Assembly: GCA_003388505.1 (NCBI GenBank)
Contig: QQVO01000078.1
Span: 54,357 to 118,356, forward strand
Reading direction: 5' to 3'
Source: Planctomycetota bacterium
Lineage (GTDB): Bacteria > Planctomycetota > Planctomycetia > Planctomycetales > Planctomycetaceae
DNA length: 64,000 nucleotides
The notes beneath the pieces were generated by a model. That model did not search any database, was not told the DNA's origin, and saw only the letters and a list, made by a program, of their open reading frames with translations. This document shows, piece by piece, positions 17,159 to 26,586 of the stretch; positions within the stretch are counted from its first letter, which is position 1, and each line of letters begins with the position of its first letter. The translations under genes were made by a program, and so were the position numbers.

Positions 17159-18808
17159 ATGAGCGAGTTTCCCAGTTCTGAGCGGCTCCTGAAGCATGTC
17201 GCCTGGCGGCTTTACTTCGCAAAGCTCGCGTGGCGGGTCTTCCTCTGCTTCATCGGCGTTGCGATCACATACGGGGTCGCCCTGCTGGTCGCGCGGCTGA
17301 CGGGCCTGATTCCCGACGTGTTCTCGCCGCAAACCCTGTGGGCCATTCCGGGCGCGGCGGTCGTGCTGGGGCTGGCGCTCACCCGCTTTCCCAACATGGC
17401 CGAAGCCGCCAGACAGGCTGATGCCGGGCAGGGAACGAAGGATCTGTTTCTCACGCTCACGATGCTCGACCGCTGCGCGGGCGACTACAAACCGCTGGTC
17501 GGCCGGGACGCCGAAGAGCGGGCCCGCAAGTCGCGGGCGGACAAGATCGTTCCTTACGCCTGGGAACGTCCGTCGCTACTGGGCGGTCTGGTGATGCCGG
17601 CCGTCGTCGGTCTGCTGGCTTTGGGAATATTCTTCCTGCCTGCTCTGGACCCGTTCGGCGCGCAGGCGCAGGCCAGGGAGCAGGAAGACCTGGCGGAACG
17701 AATCGCTCAGACGCGCAAAGAGAATGAAATTCGCAGGAACGAACTCGCCCGGCATAAGGACGTCGAAAACGAAAATTCTGAAGACGTCGAGCAGGCGATC
17801 GAGAAGCTCAAAGCCGACTTTCAGCAGATGCGTCAGCCGCAGCGAAAAGAGAACGCTCAGAAACTGGCGATCAACCAGAAGACGCTCGGTGACAAGTGGC
17901 GGAAGCTGAATGCCGAGCAGTTGAGCAACAAACTGAACAGCTCCGAGCTGGACGGGAAGTTCGGCGGGCGGGGTGCGGAACAAATGCGCCAATGGGAGCG
18001 GGAACTGCAGGAGGGATCGACCGAGGGCTTGCAGGACGACATCGAAGAACTCGCCAACGATCTGGAACGTCTCGCTCAGACGGAAGACTCCGACGAACGC
18101 CAGGAGTTGATGCGGAAGATCGAGAAGCAGATCGACGACATGTCCGAGTTCGCCAGCGACAAGGCAGGCTCTCAGGAACTGGCGGCTGCTTTGCAGAGGG
18201 CGTCCGAACAGTTGCAGGCCATGCAGAACAGCAAGTCTGAAAACCTTTCCCAGGAGGCCCTGCAGGCGCTGCAGGAGTCGATGAATCTCGCACAGATGGA
18301 AGCCAAGGAACTCTCCCAGACGGTGCGAGACATGCAAAGCCTTGAAGAGGCGATGCGGCTGATCAGCATGGCCAAGGAACTCAACAGCGAAGAAATGCTC
18401 GACGGCGAGGCCTGCGAAGACTGCCAGAGTCTGAGCGACTACGCCGAACTCTATGAGCAGATGATGGCGGCGAGGGGAGGCCGGGGCGACGGCGAGGGGA
18501 CGGGCGGCGAAGGGATGGGAGAGGGGGGCGAAGTCCCTGAAGACGACTCCGTCGAAACCGACTTCGTCAGCGAGCGGTCGAAGTCGGCCATCCAGAAGGG
18601 AAAAGTGCTGCTGTCCATGAAGACCAAAGGACTCAGCGACAGCGGCGAAGCCCGCAAGGAGTACCGCCAGGCTCTGGAAGACGTGAAGCAGGGTGTCTCG
18701 GAGGCAATCGACCAGGAACAGATTCCGCCGGGATACACCGATGCCATTCAGAAGTACTTCGACAATATCGACCGGGTCGAACCGGCGCTTCAGGCGGAAG
18801 AAAACTAG
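17159..18808 (+). CDS. Membrane-anchored long coiled-coil protein of a MoxR/vWA cluster
   Basis: About 549 residues from ATG 17159, chosen because GAAGGA (17145-17150) is well spaced for it and overlaps the earlier ATG at 17150. The N terminus has hydrophobic spans (FLCFIGVAITYGVALLVA, LWAIPGAAVVLGLAL, LLGGLVMPAVVGLLALGIFFL). It is followed by some 250 residues of Glu/Gln/Lys-rich coiled coil, a CEDC pair, a Gly-rich linker and a conserved C terminus (AIDQEQIPPGYTDAIQKYF). The protein at 46075-47568 has the same plan, including a CEGC pair and a similar end, so the two are probably paralogues, one per vWA cluster. The function is unknown; a scaffold between membrane and vWA proteins is a guess. 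Confidence 0.65.
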   Translation: MSEFPSSERLLKHVAWRLYFAKLAWRVFLCFIGVAITYGVALLVARLTGLIPDVFSPQTLWAIPGAAVVLGLALTRFPNMAEAARQADAGQGTKDLFLTLTMLDRCAGDYKPLVGRDAEERARKSRADKIVPYAWERPSLLGGLVMPAVVGLLALGIFFLPALDPFGAQAQAREQEDLAERIAQTRKENEIRRNELARHKDVENENSEDVEQAIEKLKADFQQMRQPQRKENAQKLAINQKTLGDKWRKLNAEQLSNKLNSSELDGKFGGRGAEQMRQWERELQEGSTEGLQDDIEELANDLERLAQTEDSDERQELMRKIEKQIDDMSEFASDKAGSQELAAALQRASEQLQAMQNSKSENLSQEALQALQESMNLAQMEAKELSQTVRDMQSLEEAMRLISMAKELNSEEMLDGEACEDCQSLSDYAELYEQMMAARGGRGDGEGTGGEGMGEGGEVPEDDSVETDFVSERSKSAIQKGKVLLSMKTKGLSDSGEARKEYRQALEDVKQGVSEAIDQEQIPPGYTDAIQKYFDNIDRVEPALQAEEN

Positions 18809-18844
18809 CGCCCTGACAGGGCCCTCGTGGCTCATCCAGGCTGA

Positions 18845-18946
18845 ATTGACGGGTGCCACTGGCTCCGCCAGTGCGAACCGGAAAGGACGTCAACTGCGCG
18901 AGGCACTGGCAAAGCCAGTGGCGCCCGACCCGTCCATTCAGGATTG
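18845..18946. repeat. Dispersed repeat family D, copy 1
   Basis: Begins TTGACGGGTGCCACTGGC and ends with AAGCCAGTGGCGCCC. The ends are inverted repeats (GCCACTGGC against GCCAGTGGC), so the whole can fold into one long hairpin. Other copies are at 47757-47841 and 60907-60995. Repeats with the text GGTGCCACTGGCT are, to my knowledge, common in planctomycete spacers. Confidence 0.8.
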
Positions 18947-18997
18947 AACAACCACTGGCAGGGCGAATTGTTCCTCGCGGAAGCGAAGTCGTGCAAG

Positions 18998-19026
18998 CCC
19001 CCGGTTCCGGCCGGGGGTTCTCTTTT
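18998..19026 (+). terminator. Rho-independent terminator candidate
   Basis: Stem CCCCCGG (18998-19004) pairs with CCGGGGG (19011-19017) around TTCCGG and is followed by TTCTCTTTT. It lies about 190 bases after the coiled-coil gene and just before the ABC transporter operon, so it separates the two transcription units. Confidence 0.7.
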
Positions 19027-19047
19027 ATCTGACGGCGAGGCCCCGTG

Positions 19048-20088
19048 ATGAACGACGACAAGTCCCGTCGATCCCCGCCCTTCGGTCTGATCGCCCTGGC
19101 CGGGGCCGCGACCGTGCTGATCGGATGGTACCTTGTCTCCCGTCCCGATGACGACGCGCTCGTTGTCTATTGCGCCCACGATCTCATCTTTGCTGAGCCG
19201 ATTCTGAAAGAATTCGAGCGAGACACCGGCATCCCGGTCGTCATCGTGCCCGATACCGAGGCGACCAAGTCACTCGGCCTCGTCGAGAGAATTCTGCAGG
19301 AGCAGTCCGCGCCGCAATGCGATGTCTTCTGGAACAACCAGACGCTGGGCACAATCCAGCTCCAGGAGGCCGGCGTTCTGCATTCGTATCAGGGGGCGGC
19401 GTTTGAACGCATCCCCGCCCCGTTCAAGGACCACGACGGCCACTGGGTCGGTTTCGGCGGGAGGCTGCGGGTCTGGATCATCAACACCGAGTTGATGGAA
19501 CCAACCGAGGCTGCCGTAAAAGAGGGACTCGCGAGTGATGACCTCTCGCTGATGGCGGTCGCCGTGCCGGTCTTCGGCACAACGCTTTCGCATTACAGCC
19601 TGCTGTGGGATTCTCTCGGCGAGGAGGGGCTCAAGCAGTTCCACGCCGACCTGGAGCGTCGGGGTTGCCGCTTCGTGACGGGGAACTCCACCGTCAAGAA
19701 CCTGGTGGCGGAGGGAGTATGCGCGTTCGGGATGACCGACACGGACGACTTCTTCGTTGGAAAGGACGCCGGAGCGCCTGTTGCGCAGTTGCCGATCCGG
19801 GTCGATGGCCGGACGATCTGCATCCCCAACAGCGCGGCGATCATCAAGGGGACGCAGCGATTGAGTGCGGCGCAGAGACTGGTTGATTATCTCGCGTCGC
19901 GCGAGACGGAACTGAAACTGGCGGCGTCGGCCTCGCGGCAGATTCCACTCGGACCGGTCGATGAGGACGAACTTCCCGAGGACGTCAAGCCGCTCGCCCG
20001 CTGGGCGCAGGAATCGGCCGATCTCACAACGCTGGGCGGGGCGCGCCGCGAATGCCTGCAGTGGCTCAAGGCGGAGTACGCTCCATGA
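19048..20088 (+). CDS. Fe(III)-type ABC transporter substrate-binding protein
   Basis: Extracellular solute-binding protein of about 346 residues. ATG 19048 directly follows an in-frame GTG at 19045. The N-terminal [19 protein letters not shown] is a signal anchor without an obvious cleavage or lipobox site, so the protein is probably membrane-tethered. The mature part starts [20 protein letters not shown] and has [20 protein letters not shown], as in ferric-iron and related class binding proteins (FbpA/FutA-like). The iron specificity is inferred from family resemblance. It overlaps the permease start by four bases (ATGA at 20085-20088), so the two genes are translationally coupled. Confidence 0.85.
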
Positions 20089-21542
20089 CGTTCGCAGCCG
20101 CCTGTGGGTGGTCGCTGCTGCGCAGCCTGCTGGTCGCCGCCGCCGGGCTTTGGGTCGCGTTTCACGTGAAACGCCTGTTGCGCCAGGTGAGCGGGACGAC
20201 CCAGCGGCTTGCCTGGAGCCTGTTGCTGATCCCCTTCTTCAGCCCCGGTTTGCTGGTCGGCTACGCCTATCGCAACTACGGGCTCTCACTGGTTCACTAC
20301 CCGCTCTGGAACGAACTGCTGTACGCGGCGATTATCGCCTGCCAGTCGATTCCCGTCGGCGTCCTGTTGATCTACTTCTCGCCGCCGGCGTCCGTCTCGC
20401 CGGAAGCGGTGCATTGTTTTCGGATCATGGGACGCCGCGGAACTTCACCGACGCGGCGCGAATACATCCGGCTGCTCGGCCGGGGGCCTGGGCAAGTCTG
20501 GCTGCCGGCAGCTTCGGTGATTTTTCTGACGGCGTTCCAGGAATCGGAGATCGCCTCGCTGATGCAGGCGCGGGGCTGGACCGAATGGCTGTTCACCCGC
20601 CAGGCGGGTCTGGTCGATCTGTCGGCGATTATGCGCTGTCTCGGAATCGTGGTCCTGATTCAAAGCGCGCTGATCGTTCCGGTGCTCATCTGGCTGTGGA
20701 GGAGAAGCGCCTACTCGCACAGCGACGTCGAGCCGCCGCATCCCCCCGTTGGCCGCGGCTGGTGGTTGTTTCTGGGTGCGGGATGTCTGCTGAACGCCGT
20801 TGTGCCGGGCTATTTCGTGCTGGGCGGCATGATCGACGGCTTCGACGTGATCCTGCGGCAGCAGTCGTTCTTCCGCGAACTGGTGAACGGTCTGCTGTAC
20901 GCCGGTACGGCGACTCTGGCAGCGCTGGTGATCGCACGCCGGGTTCGCAGGCTGGCCCGGCCGTCCGACTCGGTTCCACGTCCCGGCGGGACAACGCGAC
21001 GCATCGCGGCGGTGGGTCTGTTGGGCCTGGCATTGCTTCCCGGACTGAGCGGAAGCCTCGTTCTGGGACTGGGGCTCTCGGCTTTCTTCAAACGCTTTGC
21101 CCCTCAATTGGCGTATGGGTTTCCGGTGCTGCTGCTTTTGGGGCTGACGCTCTACCTCCTGCCGCGAAGCTTGGTTCTGCTGAGTTGCCTGGGGATTGAG
21201 CGGGAGACCTCGGCCCGGCATCTGGTGCGTCTGCAACGACATGAAACCGCATCGACTCAAGCAAGAAGGGGCTTTGCCGAATTGGCGTGGCAACTGACGG
21301 GGCGACCGAGATTCTGGGCGTTTGCCATCACTTTTTTCTGGGCCTATCTGGAATTGACGCTCGCTTCCATGCTCTCTCCGCCGGGAATGGAACCGGCCGT
21401 GATGCGGTTGTACAATCTGATGCATTACGGTCACTTCTCCGGACTGGCCGCGATGGTCGTCGTTGCTCTGCTGGTTCCGCTGCTGTTACTGGTCGTTCTC
21501 GTCGCCGGGCGCCGCGTCGTGTATTCCGCCCGTCGTTTCTGA
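20085..21542 (+). CDS. ABC transporter permease (Fe(III)-type, duplicated)
   Basis: Integral membrane permease of about 485 residues with roughly twelve hydrophobic spans, for example [47 protein letters not shown] and [21 protein letters not shown]. The [15 protein letters not shown] stretch and the later [19 protein letters not shown] stretch fit the coupling-helix regions of two fused permease halves, as in FbpB-type proteins. The ATG overlaps the binding-protein stop. The ATPase gene follows after 62 bases. Confidence 0.8.
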
Positions 21543-21604
21543 ACAGTGCTGTCGTGTGACCGTCTGCACATCATCGATCCGTGTTTAACCTGTGATGAAG
21601 TCGA

Positions 21605-23428
21605 ATGGCGAGTGCTCTGTGGAGGCTCGATGGCGTGACGATGCCGGGTCGCGGCAGGCCGCGACTCGACCGGTTGACCGCCGAGATTCCATCGGGCGTC
21701 ACGGCGATCATTGGCGATTCCGGCGCGGGGAAAACGACTCTTCTGAACCTGCTCGTCGGCTTTGAACAGCCGGGTACGGGAAACGTCGATTCTTTCCTGG
21801 ACGCTGAAAACGCACCGCCGCTCGCCTGGTGCCCGCCCGACGACGGGCTCTGGCCGCACCTGACGGTGCAAAGGCATCTCGAACTCGTCGCGCCCCATGC
21901 AGGCGTAATGATCGACTCGATTCTGCGTGATTTCGACCTGGAAGGTCTGGCGAGGGCCGAAGCGGATCGGCTTTCCGCCGGCGAAGCGGCCCGGCTTTCC
22001 GCCGCGCGGGCCGTCGCCAGTGGAGCGCGCGTTCTGGTCATGGATGAGCCGTTCGTTCACGTCAATCCGGCCCGTGAGGAGCGATATTGGGCGGCGGTCC
22101 GAACGGCGATCGAAGAGAGACGCGGCTCGCTTGTTTTCGCTTCCCACCAGCCGGAGATTGTCCTGCGGGAAGCGACCCATGTTCTTTGCCTCGACGAAGG
22201 ACGGTTAATCTGGCAGGGGCCCGTGCAGACTCTCTACCACGAGCCACCGGCTTGCGACGTCGCGCGGTTTCTCGGCCCCATCAACTGGTTTGAAGACGGG
22301 GAGGCGTCCCGTTGGCTCGGCGCGACGGCTGAGGGCGCCGTTCGTGTTCGTCCCGAGAAGCTGAGTCTCGATGTTTCAGAGACGGGACCGCATTTCGTCG
22401 AAGAGGCCCGATTCTGCGGCGGCGTGGCAGTCGCCGACTTGCGGCACGAAACCTCCGGTGCGCGCCGCCGCGTGTACCACCGGCCGGTTTCGGACTCGCT
22501 GCGACGCGGAATGCGCGTGGCGCTCAGGGCGGCGCTGGCAGGGTTGTTGGCGATTCTGGTCTGTGGATGCGACGGGTCGTCCGATGGTCCGTCCGTGCAG
22601 CTTCCGGTGAGCGAGGTGCACTCCCGGTCGTTGCCGGCGGAGGAAGGTTTTCTCCCCGCTCCGCGGGCCATGACGTTCGGGCCGGACGGCATGCTGTACG
22701 TTCTGGATGACGCCGGGCGGGTTCTCGTTTACGACTCGGAGGGAGAACTCGCGCGCCGCTGGCGAATGCCGGAGTCGGACGTGGGAAACCCGGAAGGAAT
22801 CTGCGTCCTCCGCGACGGCCGCGTCTGTGTGGCGGATACGCACTACCACCGTTGCGTGTTCTTCGACGAAGCGGGCGAATTTCTCGGCACCTTCGGCGAA
22901 AACGGAGAAGGACCGGGCCAGTTCATTTTCCCTTGCGGGGTCGTTCAGGATTCGCAGGGGAACGTTTACGTCTCCGAATACGGGGGCAACGACCGGATTC
23001 AGAAGTTCACCGAAGACGGCGAATGCCTGATGCAATTCGGCAGCGTCGGAACGGAACCGGGACAGTTTCAGCGGGCGAGCGGGCTCGCCTGGCACGACGG
23101 GACAGTTTACGTCGCCGACGCGATCAACAATCGAATCCAGGCGTTTCGTGACAGCGGAGAGTTCGATCGCATTGTGAACCGTGCGGGCAGCGCTGATCTC
23201 GATTATCCTTATGATGTGGCGGTGCAGGACGAATCACTCTATGTGGTGGAATACAAAGCGGGCCGCGTCTCGCGGCTCTCCTTCGAGGGCGAGGTGATCG
23301 GGCGGTTCGGAAGCACCGGACGCGGCGAGAACCAGTTCTGGACGCCGTGGGGACTCGCCGTGAACTCCCAGGGACGAATCGTGGTGGGCGATACGGGGAA
23401 CCGCAGGATGGTGGAGCTTGTGCCGTGA
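21605..23428 (+). CDS. ABC transporter ATPase fused to a lipoprotein-like NHL-repeat beta-propeller
   Basis: A single uninterrupted 607-codon frame. Residues 1 to about 300 are an ABC ATPase: Walker A GDSGAGKTT (37-45), signature variant LSAGEAARLSAARA, Walker B VLVMDEPF, switch His in FASHQPE, and a small RVRPEKLSL regulatory end. At residue 303 a second N terminus appears in frame: MRVALRAALAGLLAILV, then a lipobox-like VCGC with Cys322. Residues about 345-607 are NHL repeats (FGPDGMLYVLDDAGRVLVYD, FGENGEGPGQFIFPCGVV, VYVSEYGGNDRIQKF, VYVADAINNRIQAF). Either it is a true cytoplasm-to-periplasm fusion through one membrane span, or an internal ATG (22511) gives a separate lipoprotein. The stop overlaps the next gene's GTG. 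Confidence 0.85.
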   Translation: MASALWRLDGVTMPGRGRPRLDRLTAEIPSGVTAIIGDSGAGKTTLLNLLVGFEQPGTGNVDSFLDAENAPPLAWCPPDDGLWPHLTVQRHLELVAPHAGVMIDSILRDFDLEGLARAEADRLSAGEAARLSAARAVASGARVLVMDEPFVHVNPAREERYWAAVRTAIEERRGSLVFASHQPEIVLREATHVLCLDEGRLIWQGPVQTLYHEPPACDVARFLGPINWFEDGEASRWLGATAEGAVRVRPEKLSLDVSETGPHFVEEARFCGGVAVADLRHETSGARRRVYHRPVSDSLRRGMRVALRAALAGLLAILVCGCDGSSDGPSVQLPVSEVHSRSLPAEEGFLPAPRAMTFGPDGMLYVLDDAGRVLVYDSEGELARRWRMPESDVGNPEGICVLRDGRVCVADTHYHRCVFFDEAGEFLGTFGENGEGPGQFIFPCGVVQDSQGNVYVSEYGGNDRIQKFTEDGECLMQFGSVGTEPGQFQRASGLAWHDGTVYVADAINNRIQAFRDSGEFDRIVNRAGSADLDYPYDVAVQDESLYVVEYKAGRVSRLSFEGEVIGRFGSTGRGENQFWTPWGLAVNSQGRIVVGDTGNRRMVELVP

Positions 23429-26400
23429 GAGTTCCCCGAGTTCTCAAGAGCTTCTTCCCGTCGCCGCGCTCGCGGTTGCGATGGACGGACGCCCTGCCGC
23501 TGGTGGTCTTCCTGCTGGTGTATGCGGCGGTGGTGCTGCTGCTCGATGCGGGCAAAATCCTGCCGGAGCGCGTCGCCGACGCCCTGCCCGGCCGGCTCAC
23601 AAGCGTTCTCAGAACCTGTGAAGTCGTCCTCTTCACGCGACCGGCGGCGTTCTGGCTGATCGCGGTCGCCGTCTGGTTCTGGTGGATGAGCCTGAACGGC
23701 TACAGCGGACTCAATCGGACGCGGTCGGTCATTTCGCTGGTGATTCGACTGACACTGGTCGGCATCTTTGTCGCGCTGATCGCCGAACCGCGCGCGGTCC
23801 GGACGAACGACACGCTGTCGGTCGTGTATGCCCTTGATATCTCGGATTCGATGGGGCCCAAGGACGCGGATGCGGAGCGCAACCCCAAGCAGATCGCGGC
23901 TGATTTTGTCGCCAAGACCGTGGAGCAGATGCCGCCCGGCGACGAGGCCGGGTTGATCGTGTTCGGGAACAATGCGGCCGTCGAACTTCCGCCGCGGACG
24001 ACCTTCCCGCTCGAAGACGGCCGGCTGATCTTCAACACCCGCATCAATCCCGACTCGACGAACATCGAGCAGGCTCTGTCGTTGTCGGCGGCGATGCTGC
24101 CGGAGGAGAACCGGGGGCGGATCGTGCTCGTCACCGACGGCAATGAGACGTCGGGCAACCTGCAGCAGGTTCTGGGGGATCTCAAGAAACGGGAAATCCG
24201 CGTCGACGTGCTGCCGTTTGATTACACGGTCGACGAAGAAGTCTGGATCGAGCGGATCGAGCTGCCGCAGTTCGTGAAGGCGGGCGAAAACTATGAGGCG
24301 TCGATCGTCGTTTCCGCCCTGCAGGACGGCAGCGGCAAGCTGGTCCTCGAAGAGAACGCCGTTGCTCAGCCCGCGATCGACATCGCCTACCAGGCGGGCA
24401 AAAACCGCTACGACATTCCGATCTACCTCCGCGAACCGGGATACTACGAGTACCGCGTGACGATCGAAGCGGACGACGACCGCGACCAGGTGCAGCAGAA
24501 CAACGAGGCGATCGGCTACATCTACGTCGAGGGCGAAGGCAAAGTGCTGCTGGTGACCGATCCGCTCGGCAATCCGCAGGACCACGAGTCGCTGGCGCAG
24601 GCGATTCGCGAGGGTGAGCGGGCGGTCGACATCATCGACGCCTACGACTTCCCGGATGATCCCCTCACCTTGATGCCCTACGACTGCGTGATCTTCTGCA
24701 ACGCTCCGCACGACGCGTTCGACAGCATCAAGCTGCAGGCCCTGCACGACGCGGTGTACAACCAGGGCGTCGGCTTCCTGATGGTGGGCGGGGAGAACAG
24801 TTTCGGCCCCGGCGGTTACCACCGCACCGTCGTCGAAGACCTGCTCCCGGTGTCGATGGACATCTCGAAGAAAAAAATCCTGCCCAAGGGAGCGCTGGCG
24901 ATCATATTGCACACCTGCGAGTTCCCGGAAGGAAACACGTGGGGCAAGCGGATCACGAAGCAGGCGATTCGAGTGCTGGGAGAGCAGGACGAGGTGGGCG
25001 TGCTTGTTTTCGGCGGCGGCGGCGACGAGTGGCTGTTTGAACTGACGCCGGCCGGCGAATACGAAAGCCTCGTGCCGACCATCAACAACGCGTTGATCGG
25101 CGACATGCCGGCATTCGGCCCGGCAATGCAAATGGGCCTGAAAGCGCTCGAGGAGAGCGATGCGGCGACGCGGCACATGATCATCATTTCCGACGGCGAT
25201 CCCCAGCCGCCCACGCCGCAACTCGTGCAGCAGTTCAAGCAGGCCCAGGTAAGCGTCTCAACAATCTCGATCTTTCCGCACGGCGGAGTGGAAGTTCAGG
25301 TGTTGCGGCAAATCGCCGGTCAGACGGGAGGCCGGTATTACAGTCCGGACGACCCGAACGAACTCCCTTCAATCTTTATCAAGGAGGCCAAGACCCTCAA
25401 ACGGAGCATGATCCAGAACGAGGAGATTTTTCCCCAGGCCGGGTTCCCCTCGCAGGTGCTCGACGGGATCGAAGGCGTCCCCTCGCTCCAAGGCTATGTG
25501 CTGACGTCCCTCAAGGAGGACCGGCCGGTCGAGGACATTCTGTTCACCGTCCCGAAGGAAGCCACCGAAGGGGAAACCGATCCCGTGCTGGCCGTGTGGC
25601 AGTATGGATTGGGGGTGACGGCGGCCTTCACTTCGGACCTGTCCACCAACTGGGGACAGAACTGGGTCGACTGGGACCGTTATCGGGCTTTTGTGAAGCA
25701 ACTGCTAATCCGCATTTCGCGGGTGCGGCAGGACGGTCACCTCAAGATGTGGAGCTATACATCGGAGAACGAGGGGATCATCATGGTGGAGGACTTTCAT
25801 CCCGATGAGATGTTCCTCGACGTCGTGGCCCAGGTCGGCGGGCCGCGCGAACAGACGGAGACTGTCCAGCTCAAGCAGATCGGAGCCCGGCGCTACCAGG
25901 CGACCTTCCCGTTGTGGGGCGCCGGGCGCTATCAGGTGACGGCCCTGGGCATCGGCGGCGACCGGGAAGAGCGGGTCCATTCCGGGTTCATCGTCTCCTA
26001 CTCGCCCGAGTACATCAACTTCCGCTCGAACTGGCCCGTGCTGGAGCAGATCTACAAAACGACCGGCGGGAGAAAGCTCGACCTCGACGCGACGTCTGAA
26101 GAAATCTTCAGTCCCCGCGAACCGAAGCAGAGTTCGCAGCCGATCTTTGACTGGTTCCTGATCGCGCTGGCCTGCCTGCTGCCGCTCGACGTCGCCTTCC
26201 GGCGGGTGCAGCTCGACTGGTACACGATCAAGCGGGCGCTCGGGTTCGACAAGCGGGGCGAATCGACCCAGACGATGGGGGCCCTGCTGGCGCGGAAGAA
26301 GGACGTCAGCGAGCAATTTGAGAAACGCGAAGAGCGGCCGCTTCAAACATTGGCGCAAACGACGGCGTACATCAGGGAACAACAGGGCCGCCGCACGGCC

Positions 26401-26523
26401 GCCAGGAAGCCGAAATCGGAACCAAAGCCGGACCAGAAGCAGCCTCCCACCGCAGACGACGCAACAACCACCAGCCGCCTGCTGGAAATGAAGCGCAAGC
26501 GACAACAGGACAGCGAGGAATAG
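23425..26523 (+). CDS. Giant membrane protein with vWA domains and GATase1-like domain
   Basis: About 1032 residues. The start is GTG 23425 in the GTGA overlap with the ATPase-NHL stop; an earlier in-frame ATG (23347) lies inside the NHL gene and was rejected. Three N-terminal spans (LPLVVFLLVYAAVVLLL, FWLIAVAVWFWWM, ISLVIRLTLVGIFVALIAEP) precede a vWA domain with intact MIDAS (YALDISDSMG) and ILVTDGNE-type strands. Next comes a GATase1-like segment (YDCVIFCNAPHDAF, GFLMVGGENSFGPGGYH), then a second vWA-like domain with a degenerate MIDAS (IILHTCEFPEG), a beta-rich region and a C-terminal span WFLIALACLLPLDVAF. The paralogue at 47924-50617 has the same order. It is the probable client of the MoxR encoded 63 bases downstream. 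Confidence 0.8.
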   Translation: MRVPRVLKSFFPSPRSRLRWTDALPLVVFLLVYAAVVLLLDAGKILPERVADALPGRLTSVLRTCEVVLFTRPAAFWLIAVAVWFWWMSLNGYSGLNRTRSVISLVIRLTLVGIFVALIAEPRAVRTNDTLSVVYALDISDSMGPKDADAERNPKQIAADFVAKTVEQMPPGDEAGLIVFGNNAAVELPPRTTFPLEDGRLIFNTRINPDSTNIEQALSLSAAMLPEENRGRIVLVTDGNETSGNLQQVLGDLKKREIRVDVLPFDYTVDEEVWIERIELPQFVKAGENYEASIVVSALQDGSGKLVLEENAVAQPAIDIAYQAGKNRYDIPIYLREPGYYEYRVTIEADDDRDQVQQNNEAIGYIYVEGEGKVLLVTDPLGNPQDHESLAQAIREGERAVDIIDAYDFPDDPLTLMPYDCVIFCNAPHDAFDSIKLQALHDAVYNQGVGFLMVGGENSFGPGGYHRTVVEDLLPVSMDISKKKILPKGALAIILHTCEFPEGNTWGKRITKQAIRVLGEQDEVGVLVFGGGGDEWLFELTPAGEYESLVPTINNALIGDMPAFGPAMQMGLKALEESDAATRHMIIISDGDPQPPTPQLVQQFKQAQVSVSTISIFPHGGVEVQVLRQIAGQTGGRYYSPDDPNELPSIFIKEAKTLKRSMIQNEEIFPQAGFPSQVLDGIEGVPSLQGYVLTSLKEDRPVEDILFTVPKEATEGETDPVLAVWQYGLGVTAAFTSDLSTNWGQNWVDWDRYRAFVKQLLIRISRVRQDGHLKMWSYTSENEGIIMVEDFHPDEMFLDVVAQVGGPREQTETVQLKQIGARRYQATFPLWGAGRYQVTALGIGGDREERVHSGFIVSYSPEYINFRSNWPVLEQIYKTTGGRKLDLDATSEEIFSPREPKQSSQPIFDWFLIALACLLPLDVAFRRVQLDWYTIKRALGFDKRGESTQTMGALLARKKDVSEQFEKREERPLQTLAQTTAYIREQQGRRTAARKPKSEPKPDQKQPPTADDATTTSRLLEMKRKRQQDSEE

Positions 26524-26528
26524 CTGAT

Positions 26529-26577
26529 AGCCAAGAGCCAAGAGTCAAGAGCAACTGACCACTGACCACTGACAACC
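26529..26577 (+). repeat. Heptamer tandem repeat (STRR-like) ahead of moxR
   Basis: Seven consecutive 7-base units in one register: AGCCAAG, AGCCAAG, AGTCAAG, AGCAACT, GACCACT, GACCACT, GACAACC. It ends nine bases before the moxR start codon, so it fills the place of the ribosome binding site. A similar array is at 29936-29970. Confidence 0.8.
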
Positions 26578-26586
26578 ACAACTCCC

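Noticed and set aside
23239..25221. A 660-codon minus-strand frame opposite the vWA/GATase gene
   Set aside because: Composition is His/Arg/Asp-rich shadow sequence without family motifs; the plus-strand gene has clear domains.
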